Shown: piece after piece, positions 52,069 to 60,168 of the stretch
Layout: every line of letters begins with the position of its first letter
Position numbering within the stretch: the first letter of the stretch is position 1
Assembly: GCF_001636425.1 (NCBI RefSeq)
Contig: NZ_KV440953.1
Coordinates: 3,840,001 to 3,904,000, forward strand
Reading direction: 5' to 3'
Origin: Heyndrickxia acidicola
GTDB lineage: Bacteria > Bacillota > Bacilli > Bacillales > Bacillaceae_C
DNA: 64,000 nt
Program-made: the position numbers and the translations under genes
Notes under the pieces: model-generated
Told to the model about the DNA's origin: nothing
The model's database searches: none
The model's input: the letters and a program-made list of their open reading frames with translations, nothing else

Positions 52069-52497
52069 ATGTTAAAGGATGATATAGGTTTTACCGCATC
52101 GACCACCAGCAAAAAAATCAAGGCACTTGTCAGTAAATCACTCAAAGCCTACAATGTTACAGCTGAACAATGGACAGTATTAAAACAGCTGTCATTCGTC
52201 AGCGGCATCAATCAAAAGGAATTGTCACAAAGGACAGATAAAGACCAGGCTACACTCACCAAGATATTGGATTTGCTTGAACAGAATCATTTCATTGTAA
52301 GGCTTCCCAATCCAGAAGACCGACGTTCTTTTTGTATTCAAATTACTGATGAAGGACGAAGGCTGGTTGAGAAAGTAATACCGGATATTGAAGGCCTATA
52401 TGAAAAAATCTTAAACCATTTATCCAAAGAGCAGCTAGATAACTTTATGGAAGTCCTGCTGCAAATTCAGCAAAACATTAAGGAGCTGCAGGAGTAG
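52069..52497 (+). CDS. MarR-family transcriptional regulator
   Basis: The 142-residue protein has NQKELSQRTDKDQATLTKILDLLEQNHFI as helix-turn-helix and RLPNPEDRRSFCIQITDEGR as wing with the conserved D-x-R-R/S. AAGGAG lies 11-12 bases before ATG 52069; an ATG at 52065 is out of frame. It lies 280 bases before an MFS exporter in the same direction, with a terminator between, and probably controls it. Confidence 0.88.
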   Translation: MLKDDIGFTASTTSKKIKALVSKSLKAYNVTAEQWTVLKQLSFVSGINQKELSQRTDKDQATLTKILDLLEQNHFIVRLPNPEDRRSFCIQITDEGRRLVEKVIPDIEGLYEKILNHLSKEQLDNFMEVLLQIQQNIKELQE

Positions 52498-52602
52498 CAT
52501 TACACGAACAAAGTGTGAATCGATATTTGGGCGAGAATGTGAGCCCTGCAAGAGATCTTCTTTAAAAATCCCCTGCAAAATCTGCAGTAAAGACCTCTCT
52601 TT

Positions 52603-52630
52603 AAAATGCCTTACAGGCGTTTTTTCTTTT
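52603..52630 (+). terminator. Terminator or attenuator between MarR and MFS genes
   Basis: AAAATGCC pairs with GGCGTTTT (one G-U) around 5 bases, followed by TTCTTTT. Confidence 0.7.
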
Positions 52631-52776
52631 ACTCGCCCTTTTCACTAGCGACTTTTATGAGTAAACCTCGCTTTGAGTCGTAATGCAATCTAAGCATGTA
52701 TTTCGGCATGTATACGTTATAAATGTCTTGTGAAAACAGCCGCTATAAACCAATTATTAGAAAGAAGGATTGTATT

Positions 52777-53976
52777 TTGGAACAACAGGAACCAACAAAA
52801 TTGTGGACTTGGCAGTATGTACTTATCATACTCATTACCTTTTTATTTTTTCTTGGCCTGCAGGCATTGATGGGCGGCTTTCCCGTTTTTGTCAGCGGAT
52901 TAACGCATGATCCATCAAAAGGCGGATTGATGACCACCTCCTTTATGCTTGCGGGAATTATCACCCGCCCCTTTATCGGAATTTTAATGCATAAGCTCAA
53001 TATGAAAACCACTCTTATTCTCACTGTTCTTTTCTTGCTTGTCACCATCATTCTTAGCTTCGGCCAGGAAGCTTACTCTTATTTAATTCTTTTGCGCATA
53101 CTCCAGGGGATTTGCTTTGGAATCAGTACGACTCTTTTGGCGACTCTTGCGACCAATTTAATTCCAAGTGAACGGACAGGAGAGGGAATCGGTTATTTTG
53201 GAATGGCTACGAGCCTTGGGACGACATTCGGCCCCATGGTTGCACTGTTTATGGTTCATTCCTATTCCTTCAACAACCTGATTGCCATGTCACTAGTCAT
53301 TGTGGTGCTCACAGTCATTGGAAGCCTGTTCATTAAAAATAAAAAGAATGCTCCCACGGCCCGTCCTGTGAGAAATAACCAGTCATTAGTGGATTATGCG
53401 TTTGATAAAAAGGCATTTCTTCCTTGTATTTTAGTGTGCTTGTTCTACATTACCTTCTCAGGCATCGTAAACTTTCTCGATGGCTTGGGAACAGAAAATC
53501 ACTTTGGCGGAAAAGTGTCCTTGTTCTTCCTTATTATTGCAGCAATGATGGTCCTGACTCGTCCCTTCTCCGGGAAAATTTTTGACCGCCTGGGCCACCG
53601 CTATCTCATTTATCCCGGAAGCATTTTTGGAGTCATTGGCCTTATGTTTCTTGCGGGTACCCATAGCTTTTCAATGCTGGCCGTCTCCGGTATCTTTTAT
53701 GGTGTGGCATATGGCGTTATGCAGCCTACCTTCCAGGCATGGGCTGTCAAAAGGGTTTCGCCTGATAAAAAGGGAACTGCAAATGCCATGTCATTAAGCT
53801 TTATGGACCTGGGCATGGCCATTGGATCGGCTTCGCTCGGCAATGTAGCAGGGCTGGTCGGCTACAATGCCACATTCGGATTTTCCAGCATTCTGCTCCT
53901 GCTTCTGTTTGCTATCTATTTAGCCAGCAGTCTTGCAAACAGAAATATAAAGAAACCGCTGAATACAAGTATGTAA
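52777..53976 (+). CDS. MFS transporter (drug-efflux type)
   Basis: The ~399-residue protein has 12 predicted helices. The loop 2-3 motif A is FIGILMHKLNMK and loop 8-9 carries RPFSGKIFDRLGHR; motif C-like PxxGxxxG is replaced by GEGIGYFGMATSLGTTFGP. TTG 52777 is chosen because AGAAGGA lies 9 bases upstream and it puts EQQEPTKLW before helix 1; an ATG 18 codons earlier has no ribosome site. Its neighbour is a MarR regulator, so it is likely to export a toxic small molecule. The substrate is unknown. Confidence 0.88.
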   Translation: MEQQEPTKLWTWQYVLIILITFLFFLGLQALMGGFPVFVSGLTHDPSKGGLMTTSFMLAGIITRPFIGILMHKLNMKTTLILTVLFLLVTIILSFGQEAYSYLILLRILQGICFGISTTLLATLATNLIPSERTGEGIGYFGMATSLGTTFGPMVALFMVHSYSFNNLIAMSLVIVVLTVIGSLFIKNKKNAPTARPVRNNQSLVDYAFDKKAFLPCILVCLFYITFSGIVNFLDGLGTENHFGGKVSLFFLIIAAMMVLTRPFSGKIFDRLGHRYLIYPGSIFGVIGLMFLAGTHSFSMLAVSGIFYGVAYGVMQPTFQAWAVKRVSPDKKGTANAMSLSFMDLGMAIGSASLGNVAGLVGYNATFGFSSILLLLLFAIYLASSLANRNIKKPLNTSM

Positions 53977-53982
53977 ACTAGT

Positions 53983-54016
53983 AAAGCCTTCCCAGCTGAT
54001 TGGGGAGGTTTTTTTC
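53983..54016 (+). terminator. Terminator after the MFS gene
   Basis: AAGCCTTCCC pairs imperfectly with GGGGAGGTTTT, followed by Ts. The 320 bases from here to the next gene show no feature I can name. Confidence 0.6.
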
Positions 54017-54338
54017 TGTAAAATGAGCTTATAAATTAATAAAGTCCATAAAAGAAAGTCACCAAACCTATAATAGGTTCAGTGCCGTCAGTCGGTATGT
54101 CAAAGGATTTTTAAAAAAATGTTATAATTTTGGCTAAGAGTTTTTTAGAAAGTATACTATTAAAAAGACTGAATAAAAGCAATTATTTGCTCCAATATGA
54201 CTGCTATCAAAGAGTGTGATTGAGCGTATCTCGTGAAATATTGAAATGGGCTATTAAAGATTGGGATGGCAGAGAGGGTGGAGGAATACAGACGCTGAAG
54301 AAAAAAATGAGAGATGAAACGAAGGGAGGAACTTTTCT

Positions 54339-54671
54339 ATGGAAAGATTTACAGAGAGAGCGATTGAAGTGATTAAACAAATTCCCTCAGGCAAGGTTAT
54401 GACATATGGACAAGTAGCCCGTATTGCTGGAAGTCCGCGGGGAGCAAGGCAAGTTGTCAGAATACTTCATTCCATGAGCAGGGCCCACGCTCTGCCTTGG
54501 CACAGAGTTCTTAATACAAAGGGGGAAATTGCTTTTCGGGAGGATGAGCCGCTGATGATACAAAAAATGGAGCTGGAAGCAGAAGGCATAAAATTTATGA
54601 ATGAGCGAATGATTGATTTAAGCGTATATCAGCATCATCCATTAAGTGAATCATGCCTGTTTGAAAAGTAA
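54339..54671 (+). CDS. Alkyltransferase-like (ATL) DNA-binding protein
   Basis: The 110-residue protein has the DNA-binding domain of O6-alkylguanine-DNA alkyltransferase: IPSGKVMTYGQVARIAGSPRGARQV, the arginine finger region, then ALPWHRVLNTKG. Where the repair enzyme has PCHRV, this one has PWHRV, so the acceptor Cys is a Trp. Such ATL proteins bind O6-alkylguanine and pass the lesion to nucleotide excision repair. GGGAGG precedes the ATG. The C-terminal extension (residues ~90-110) is not conserved. Confidence 0.92.
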   Translation: MERFTERAIEVIKQIPSGKVMTYGQVARIAGSPRGARQVVRILHSMSRAHALPWHRVLNTKGEIAFREDEPLMIQKMELEAEGIKFMNERMIDLSVYQHHPLSESCLFEK

Positions 54672-54690
54672 ATGCAGGCGTATATAAATA

Positions 54691-54742
54691 AAAAAAATTC
54701 AGTGCTGAATCCTAATGATTAGGTAGCTGCTGAATTTTTTTT
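54691..54742 (+). terminator. Convergent (bidirectional) terminator
   Basis: AAAAAATTCAG pairs with CTGAATTTTTT with an inner CTAATGATTAG hairpin. It serves the ATL gene and the DUF2062 gene, which face each other. Confidence 0.8.
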
Positions 54743-55286
54743 AGTCCATTACACGCCGGCTTCTTGCATTTGACACCTTTGCAATCCGCCTTTGCTTTTC
54801 TTTATTATAGAAATAACCCACTACGTAGTAAGAAATCACTCCAAGAATGACGCCGAATATGGCCATTCCAATTAAAATATGGAGCCCTCCATGAAGCAAA
54901 TCGATGACGACCGCAAAATCTCCGTGTAATAAATCCGTAATAGAATGATGATGCAGGGAGGAATGATCTTTCTTGCTTTTAAAGATAAAGGAGCCAATTT
55001 TCTTGGCAAATGGGAGCAGAATTACGGGCAGGAAAGTCAGTTTTCCTACTACATTGCCAATAATGGCGGCGGGCAGTGAACCGCGTGCTATCCTTACGAT
55101 GGGATAGAAAAGGATGTAGATGAGCGATGCGGTTGGAATGACGAACATCTCAAGACCGAACCCGATTGCGAATCCAAGAGAAACCTTTTTTGCTCCGCCA
55201 GGGGAGCGAAAGAGCTTTAGGAAATTCAGTTTTAACCGGCGCTGGAATTTCTGGAAGATGTTGTAGTGCCTTTGCTCTTTTTTCAC
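54741..55286 (-). CDS. DUF2062 family membrane protein
   Basis: The 181-residue protein begins with a basic cytoplasmic segment, then SPGGAKKVSLGFAIGFGLEMFVIP, the typical DUF2062 start. Helices lie at about residues 36-66, 73-93 and 132-158, with a His-rich stretch (SLHHHSITDLLHG) in the loop. Function is unknown; related domains occur with glycosyltransferases. It is a single gene. Confidence 0.85.
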   Translation of the reverse strand: MKKEQRHYNIFQKFQRRLKLNFLKLFRSPGGAKKVSLGFAIGFGLEMFVIPTASLIYILFYPIVRIARGSLPAAIIGNVVGKLTFLPVILLPFAKKIGSFIFKSKKDHSSLHHHSITDLLHGDFAVVIDLLHGGLHILIGMAIFGVILGVISYYVVGYFYNKEKQRRIAKVSNARSRRVMD

Positions 55287-55754
55287 TGAATCATCTCCGT
55301 CTTTCTAAAAAATTTTTTCTTTATCCGTACAGATTGGAGGATCCTTTTCAACAGGGGTTCCTCCTATATATAAAAGGACATGAATGATGAAAAAAAGTTC
55401 ATTTCCTTTTTAATATTCTTCTAGTAAAATTTCCCCAATCTGTCTTAGGCAGCGGCAGTACTCATCACAAAGGGAGACTGCAAGCTTTGTTACTTTCTGT
55501 ATAACGTTATTAAACCATTTTTAAATGGCTGTGGCTATAACGTTTTAAGAAAATTAATAAGAATATTTTGGGTAGACAAGGGTTTAGCCATCTCTGGCAT
55601 ATTGCGGAAGCGGTAATACAAAATAATAGCTGATTATGTCTTTTTGCCTATTGATTGGAAGATAAGAAGGAATTCATCTTGTCTCATTAGAGTATTAGCA
55701 GTTTGCTGTAATGGTATGGGTGGTGTAGACTTATTTTGGCTTTGTTGATTTTGT

Positions 55755-56280
55755 CTGTCAATCCAGCAGGTTGATTTCTGCTGCAGGCACTCGCTTTCCG
55801 CGGGGGTGTACGGGAAGCCTCCTCGTCGCAAGCTCCTGCGGGGCCTTCCCTGACACGCTGATCCCGCAGGAGCCTCGCGCCTTCCGCTTCAATCAACAAA
55901 GTGACCAGTTTTATAATGGGCATTAACAGAGACAACGGCAGTGCCGTGTAAATCCAGCAGGTTGATTTCTGCTGCAGGCACTCGCTTTCCGCGGGGGCGT
56001 ACGGGAAGCCTCCTCGTCGCAAGCTCCTGCGGGGTCTTCCCTGACACGCTGATCCCGCAGGAGTCTCGTGCCTTCCGCTTCAATTACCTTTGGGATCAGT
56101 TTCATAATGGGCTTATACAGAGGTAAAGGCAGTGCCCTGTATTTCCTGCTGGCTGATTTTCACTTCAGGCACTCGTTTTTTGTAGGCGGTCGGAGAGCAC
56201 TCGTCGCAAGGTACTGCGTGGGGGTTCTCATTAACTCTCTTTTTCTCGGAGGATTCCCACGTATCCTCTCAACATGCCTT
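55755..56280 (-). repeat. Cluster of three R1 repeats, inverted
   Basis: Two almost identical copies (about 55765-55900 and 55945-56090) each read GATTTCTGCTGCAGGCACTC, CTTTCCGCGGG, CGCAAGCTCCTGCGGGG, CTGATCCCGCAGGAG. A third, strongly diverged copy lies at about 56145-56280. The spacer between copies is about 45 bp and conserved. The stretch 55287-55755 shows no gene. Confidence 0.8.
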
Positions 56281-56446
56281 GCGCTTTTCATTGTCTAGCT
56301 CCAGCGCCTATCGGCTAGCGAATTTCTCCGTCTACTCCCTGCGATAAGTCAACATCAGCTCGTGAAGGGCCTCGCTGTGTTTCCTTTATCTCAGTCGAAG
56401 ACTCTGAAATTCGTACGCCGATGAGCAAGGCGCTTGCGCTTTTCTT
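56281..56446 (+). repeat. R2 intergenic repeat, copy 3
   Basis: It begins GCGCTTTTCATTGTCTAGCT and ends GATGAGCAAGGCGCTTGCGC followed by TTTTC. It abuts the stop codon of the HTH/PBP regulator on the minus strand. Confidence 0.8.
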
Positions 56447-56448
56447 CG

Positions 56449-57384
56449 TTAAAGGGTTTCATAAAGTACTTTTCCCATTTGTGAAACATCATAGTCCCCA
56501 AGAGAATGGATTTCAGACTGCAGGGCAGCTGATGCTAATGACTCTTTCACAGCCTGGATTAAACGTGCGTTTTCTGGAGTCTTTAAAATGACCAGATCAT
56601 AGCGTTCTATTGTAAGGGGAATGAAATCCACCTCGACCATCTTTGCGGCTTTTTCAATTCCTACTCCTACGTCGGCAGTACCGGTTGCTACGGCTGACGC
56701 CACACTGATATGGCTGGATTCGATTCTGCTATAGCCATGGATACTTTTGGCGGGTATTTGGTGGATTCTCAGTTTTTCGTCCAGAAGGATACGCGCACCG
56801 GAACCAATCTCTCGATTGACAAGGGTGATCTGTTTTTGTTTAAGGTCTTTCCAGTCTGTTAGCTGCTTTGGATTTCCCTTTTGAACGTAGAAGCCGGCCT
56901 TTCTTGACAGCAAATTAATCACTATGTAAGGAAAGCTGCCCAATATTTTTTTTACATAAGGAAGATTGTATTCGCCTGTGTCGCCGTCATATAGATGCAG
57001 ACTTACAATATCGCCTTTCCCCTGGTACATGGAGAGAAGGCTGTTCAGGCTTCCCGCATAAGAGCGGAGGGTTTTTAATCCCGAAATCTCCTCTATATGC
57101 TTCCCCAGTAAATCCAGTACAATATCCTGTCCGCTGATGATGATGGATTCTGATGGGAATTCGGGGACGGTTGTCTCAACATGTGCCGGTGCTTTTATTT
57201 TCTGAGATGGAGCGGTTTTTTGAAGCTGGATATACTGGTCAAGGTCATCTGCTCCAACTCTTATCTGCCTTCCTACTCGAAAAACGGGAAGTTCCCCTTT
57301 TTTTACTAAATCATATATGGTTAATTTTGATACCTTTAATAGCTGTGCAATTTCTTCTATTGTATAGGAAAGCTCTTTCTGCAT
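56449..57384 (-). CDS. yvgK: One-component regulator: excisionase-type HTH plus periplasmic-binding-like domain (YvgK-like)
   Basis: The 311-residue protein has an N-terminal MerR/excisionase-like helix-turn-helix (YTIEEIAQLLKVSKLTIYDLVKKGELPVFRVGRQIRV, residues ~6-42). A PBP-like domain fused to it (about 88-311) shows IIISGQDIVLDLLGKHI, GDIVSLHLYDGDTGEYNLPY, VNREIGSGARILLDEKL and TADVGVGIEKAA, the pattern of molybdate/tungstate-type sensor proteins. It is divergent from modAB, as yvgK is in B. subtilis, so it probably senses molybdate or a related ligand and controls modAB. Its 3' end abuts the R2 repeat. Confidence 0.85.
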   Translation of the reverse strand: MQKELSYTIEEIAQLLKVSKLTIYDLVKKGELPVFRVGRQIRVGADDLDQYIQLQKTAPSQKIKAPAHVETTVPEFPSESIIISGQDIVLDLLGKHIEEISGLKTLRSYAGSLNSLLSMYQGKGDIVSLHLYDGDTGEYNLPYVKKILGSFPYIVINLLSRKAGFYVQKGNPKQLTDWKDLKQKQITLVNREIGSGARILLDEKLRIHQIPAKSIHGYSRIESSHISVASAVATGTADVGVGIEKAAKMVEVDFIPLTIERYDLVILKTPENARLIQAVKESLASAALQSEIHSLGDYDVSQMGKVLYETL

Positions 57385-57462
57385 CGTGCATCCCTCCGTT
57401 TACTATTTTATCCTATCAGTGTGAAAAAAGAAAAAGCTCATGCTTATTGCTTTTTCAATTGG

Positions 57463-57502
57463 TTATATCTAGTTATAATTAGTTATATTTAATTATAATT
57501 AG
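57463..57502 (+). promoter_or_regulatory. Four tandem 10-bp repeats (TTATANNNNN) before modA
   Basis: TTATATCTAG, TTATAATTAG, TTATATTTAA and TTATAATTAG follow each other without a gap. The array ends a few bases before the modA ribosome site. A 10-bp period puts each copy on one face of the helix, suggesting an ordered array of regulator contacts, probably for the divergent HTH protein; the AT-rich copies may also contain the -10. Confidence 0.65.
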
Positions 57503-57521
57503 CTAGAAAGGGAGTTGAAAG

Positions 57522-58319
57522 ATGAAGAAATTACATATTGTTTTTATTTCAGCAATACTCATGGTTCTTGCGTTATCTGGGTGTAGTTCAAAAGGTAAAA
57601 CCGGAACGTCTTCGGCACAAAGCTCAAGTAAAAAAGCAGACGTGACGGTTTCGGCTGCAGCCAGTCTTCAAAATGCGCTGACTGACATGAAGCCATCCTT
57701 TGAAAAAAAATATCCTGATGCAAAACTGACTTTTAATTTTGGCGCATCAGGTGCGTTGCAGCAGCAAATTTCTCAGGGAGCTCCTGCGGATATCTTTTTT
57801 TCTGCCGCACAGGATAAATTTGACCTTTTAGTGAAGCAAGGGCTCATTAAAAAGGGGGAAGGAAAAGCAATCGTAGGAAATGACTTAGTACTGGTCGTTC
57901 CGAAGGGTTCAACAAATATTCACTCTTTTAATGATTTAGCGAAAGCCGGAAAAATTGCTCTTGGCACGCCAGAGTCCGTTCCGGCAGGCCAATACGGTAA
58001 GGAAGTGCTGACGCATGATCATGTCTGGAAGCAGCTTCAAGGGAAAATTGTATACGGAAAAGATGTACGCCAGGTTCTTACATATGTAGAAACAGGCAAT
58101 GTGGATGCCGGAATCGTGTATAAAACAGATGCATTAACGTCAAAAAAGGTTGAAATTGCCGCGACTGCTCCTGATAGCAGCCATGATCCCATTATTTATC
58201 CTGCAGGTGTTATCAAGAACAGCTCACATTTAAAGCAAGCAAAGGAATTTTATCAATACCTGCAATCCGGCGAAGCGATGAAAATTTTAGAGAAATACGG
58301 ATTTAAGGAAGTACAATAG
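57522..58319 (+). CDS. modA: Molybdate ABC transporter substrate-binding lipoprotein ModA
   Basis: The 265-residue lipoprotein has its lipobox at LSGC (C21). The mature part has TVSAAASLQNALTDMKPSFEKKYPDA, FNFGASGALQQQISQGAPADIFFSA, ALGTPESVPAGQYGKEVL and YVETGNVDAGIVYKTDA, the ModA oxyanion site and hinge. It binds molybdate outside the membrane. AAAGGGAG lies before the ATG. It is followed by modB after 5 bases; no ModC ATPase is in the window. Confidence 0.94.
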   Translation: MKKLHIVFISAILMVLALSGCSSKGKTGTSSAQSSSKKADVTVSAAASLQNALTDMKPSFEKKYPDAKLTFNFGASGALQQQISQGAPADIFFSAAQDKFDLLVKQGLIKKGEGKAIVGNDLVLVVPKGSTNIHSFNDLAKAGKIALGTPESVPAGQYGKEVLTHDHVWKQLQGKIVYGKDVRQVLTYVETGNVDAGIVYKTDALTSKKVEIAATAPDSSHDPIIYPAGVIKNSSHLKQAKEFYQYLQSGEAMKILEKYGFKEVQ

Positions 58320-58324
58320 CCATC

Positions 58325-58984
58325 ATGGAGGATTTTTGGTCACCTGTCCTTCTGTCCCTAGAAATTTCTGTTTCAGCAGGAATGATCGTGTTTGTGCTTG
58401 GCATCCTTGTTGCTAGGTGGATGGCGGTGGTCCGTTTTAAAGGGAAGGCAGCGCTAGACACTATTTTTCTTCTTCCGTTGGTTTTGCCTCCCACAGTTGT
58501 CGGCTTTTTACTGGTTGTTGTCTTTGGCAAAAATAGCCCTGTAGGACAGGCTGTCGAATGGGTATTCAAGCAGCCGGTTATTTTTACATGGTGGGCAGCT
58601 GTGATTGCAGCAACAGTTGTTGCTTTTCCATTAATGTATCAGTCGGCTAAAACAGGCTTTGAAGCGGTTGATGGAGATATTGAAAATGCGGCGCGTGTGG
58701 ATGGGGCAAACGAGTTCAGGGTGTTTTTGTTTGTTTCAGTACCGCTGGCTGCTAAATCCCTGGTTTCCGGTGCCGTTCTAAGCTTTGCCCGTGCCCTTGG
58801 CGAATTCGGGGCAACCCTCATGTTTGCAGGGAACATCCCCGGGAAAACCGAAACAGCTCCTACGGCCATTTACCTTGCGATTGACGCCGGAAATATGCAG
58901 CTTGCTTGGCTTTGGGTCATTTGCATGGTTGCCATCTCTTTTCTCATGCTTGTCAGTGTGCACCTCTTTCAATCTAAAGCATGA
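58325..58984 (+). CDS. modB: Molybdate ABC transporter permease ModB
   Basis: The 219-residue permease has five to six helices. LPPTVVGFLLVVVFGKNSPVG is the ModB hallmark after helix 2 and ENAARVDGANEFRVFLFVSVPLAA is the coupling loop. ALGEFGATLMFAGNIPGKTETAPTAIY completes the pattern. There is no modC downstream; as in B. subtilis the ATPase must come from elsewhere, which is inference. Confidence 0.93.
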   Translation: MEDFWSPVLLSLEISVSAGMIVFVLGILVARWMAVVRFKGKAALDTIFLLPLVLPPTVVGFLLVVVFGKNSPVGQAVEWVFKQPVIFTWWAAVIAATVVAFPLMYQSAKTGFEAVDGDIENAARVDGANEFRVFLFVSVPLAAKSLVSGAVLSFARALGEFGATLMFAGNIPGKTETAPTAIYLAIDAGNMQLAWLWVICMVAISFLMLVSVHLFQSKA

Positions 58985-58990
58985 CAAATC

Positions 58991-59075
58991 CGCAAAAGGG
59001 GTCAGACCCCTTTTGTGGAGTGCAGCATTAAAGCAAAGAAGGGGTCAGACCCCTTCTTTGCTTTAACGCAATGAA
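58991..59075 (+). repeat. R3 repeat, double copy
   Basis: AAAAGGGGTCAGACCCCTTT and GAAGGGGTCAGACCCCTTCT flank TGCAGCATTAAAGCAAAG; the second arm continues in CTTTGCTTTAACGCA. Confidence 0.8.
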
Positions 59076-59090
59076 GAGAACAAATGATAC

Positions 59091-59138
59091 AAATGAAAGA
59101 GAGGGCCAGCGGTTTTTCGCTGGCCCCCTCTTTCATTT
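59091..59138 (+). terminator. Terminator downstream of modAB
   Basis: A long stem (AAATGAAAGAG-GGCCAGCG with GCTGGCC-CTCTTTCATTT) has a small loop and could act in both directions, also for the minus-strand HMA-like gene. Confidence 0.75.
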
Positions 59139-59189
59139 GTATGGACGATCATTATTCTGTATAGAGATGCACTTGAAGTATGATCTCAG

Positions 59190-59393
59190 CTAGAATTGAA
59201 TGTTGTGCTGCTGCAGGGTAATGAAAATGCGCTCCCGTGATATTTTTTTTTCATCAAATTCAACTTTTACTTCTCCATCTGCAGTATCCACTAATACTCT
59301 TTCAATGCCATCAAGCTGATTTAAAACCTGTTCAATTTGCTGAATTGGCTGGACGGATGAAGCACCACTGAGAAAAATGGTTTCTTCTGCCAT
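59190..59393 (-). CDS. HMA-fold (CopZ-like) protein lacking the CxxC metal site
   Basis: The 67-residue protein fits the beta-alpha-beta-beta-alpha-beta copper-chaperone fold: EETIFLSGASSVQPIQQIEQ, LNQLDGIERVLVDTADGEVKVEF and DEKKISRERI align with CopZ. The metal loop GMxCxxC is replaced by GASSVQP and there is no Cys in the protein, so it cannot bind copper in the usual way. AAGGAGG lies 8 bases before the ATG at 59393; 18 upstream codons are unsupported. It may be a regulatory or structural relative. Confidence 0.75.
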   Translation of the reverse strand: MAEETIFLSGASSVQPIQQIEQVLNQLDGIERVLVDTADGEVKVEFDEKKISRERIFITLQQHNIQF

Positions 59394-59431
59394 ACAATAC
59401 GCCTCCTTTACTAAGGGCTGTTTTGTATCCC

Positions 59432-59447
59432 TTGCGTTTAAACGCAA
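59432..59447 (-). promoter_or_regulatory. 16-bp perfect palindrome before the HMA-like gene
   Basis: TTGCGTTTAAACGCAA lies about 40 bases upstream of the start codon. A related GTGCGTTTGCA follows 27 bases further, after ATGTTTATTCTTACAT. It is a probable operator of unknown owner. The remaining gap to 59834 holds nothing I can name. Confidence 0.5.
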
Positions 59448-59834
59448 TGTTTATTCTTACATTGTGCGTTTGCAGGCTTTCCTTAACTCTGTTCCGATAA
59501 AAATCATTGCTCAACAAGGCTGTAACCGGAAAAATCCCCTATTATAAGGAACGAAGCTTAAAAAGAGCCGTACAATGAATCAGTTCCTTTGTAATAGTTT
59601 TCCCAACCAAATCAAAAGTCAAACGAAGGAATACGAAGCAGATCATTCTGGCAATTTTTCGTTCATTCTTTAAGAAATTTGACTGAAAGCAAGCGTACAA
59701 CTTACATCCAGTACAAATAACAGTAAAGCTCACGAAAAGTACTTTGCTATATAAATGTATGGAGCTGCCAAGATTGATATCCTCAAAATAGCAAAATATA
59801 TGAAAAATTAGGCTTTACAAAGTCATGTGAAAGA

Positions 59835-59866
59835 TTTAGTATTTAGTTAATTAACTAAATACTAAA
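59835..59866 (+). promoter_or_regulatory. 32-bp perfect palindrome, operator of the ArsR/SdpR-type gene
   Basis: The half-site TTTAGTATTTAGTTAA is followed by its exact inverse. The centre TTAGTTAATTAACTAA is the type of site bound by ArsR/SmtB proteins. It lies 19 bases before the regulator's start codon. Confidence 0.75.
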
Positions 59867-59885
59867 ATGAATGAGGGATGGTTTT

Positions 59886-60167
59886 ATGAATGATACCTTC
59901 AAAGCATTATCAGATCCCACCCGAAGAAAAATTCTCGATCTGTTAAAGGAAAAGGATTTATCAGCAGGGGAAATTTCAGAGCATTTTAATATGACAAAAC
60001 CAAGCATTTCTCAGCATCTAAAAGTTTTAAAGAATGCCGATCTTGTACATGACGAGAAAAAAGGCCAGTTTGTCGTATATTCATTAAATACGACAGTATT
60101 TCAGGATATTATCAGCTGGGCGTTCCGGTTTGCGAATGTACAGGATAAAAAGGATCAGGAGGATTAA
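59886..60167 (+). CDS. ArsR-family autorepressor (SdpR-like)
   Basis: The 93-residue winged-helix protein begins MNDTFKALSDPTRRKILDLLKE. LSAGEISEHFNMTKPSISQHLKVLKNADL is its helix-turn-helix and DEKKGQFVVYSLNTTVFQDI its wing. No Cys-type metal site (ELCVCDL) is present, in line with SdpR rather than a metal sensor. The next gene encodes an SdpI-like protein, as in the B. subtilis sdpRI operon, where SdpI sequesters SdpR at the membrane. The ATG at 59886 has GAGGGATGG upstream. Confidence 0.88.
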   Translation: MNDTFKALSDPTRRKILDLLKEKDLSAGEISEHFNMTKPSISQHLKVLKNADLVHDEKKGQFVVYSLNTTVFQDIISWAFRFANVQDKKDQED

Positions 60168-60168
60168 A

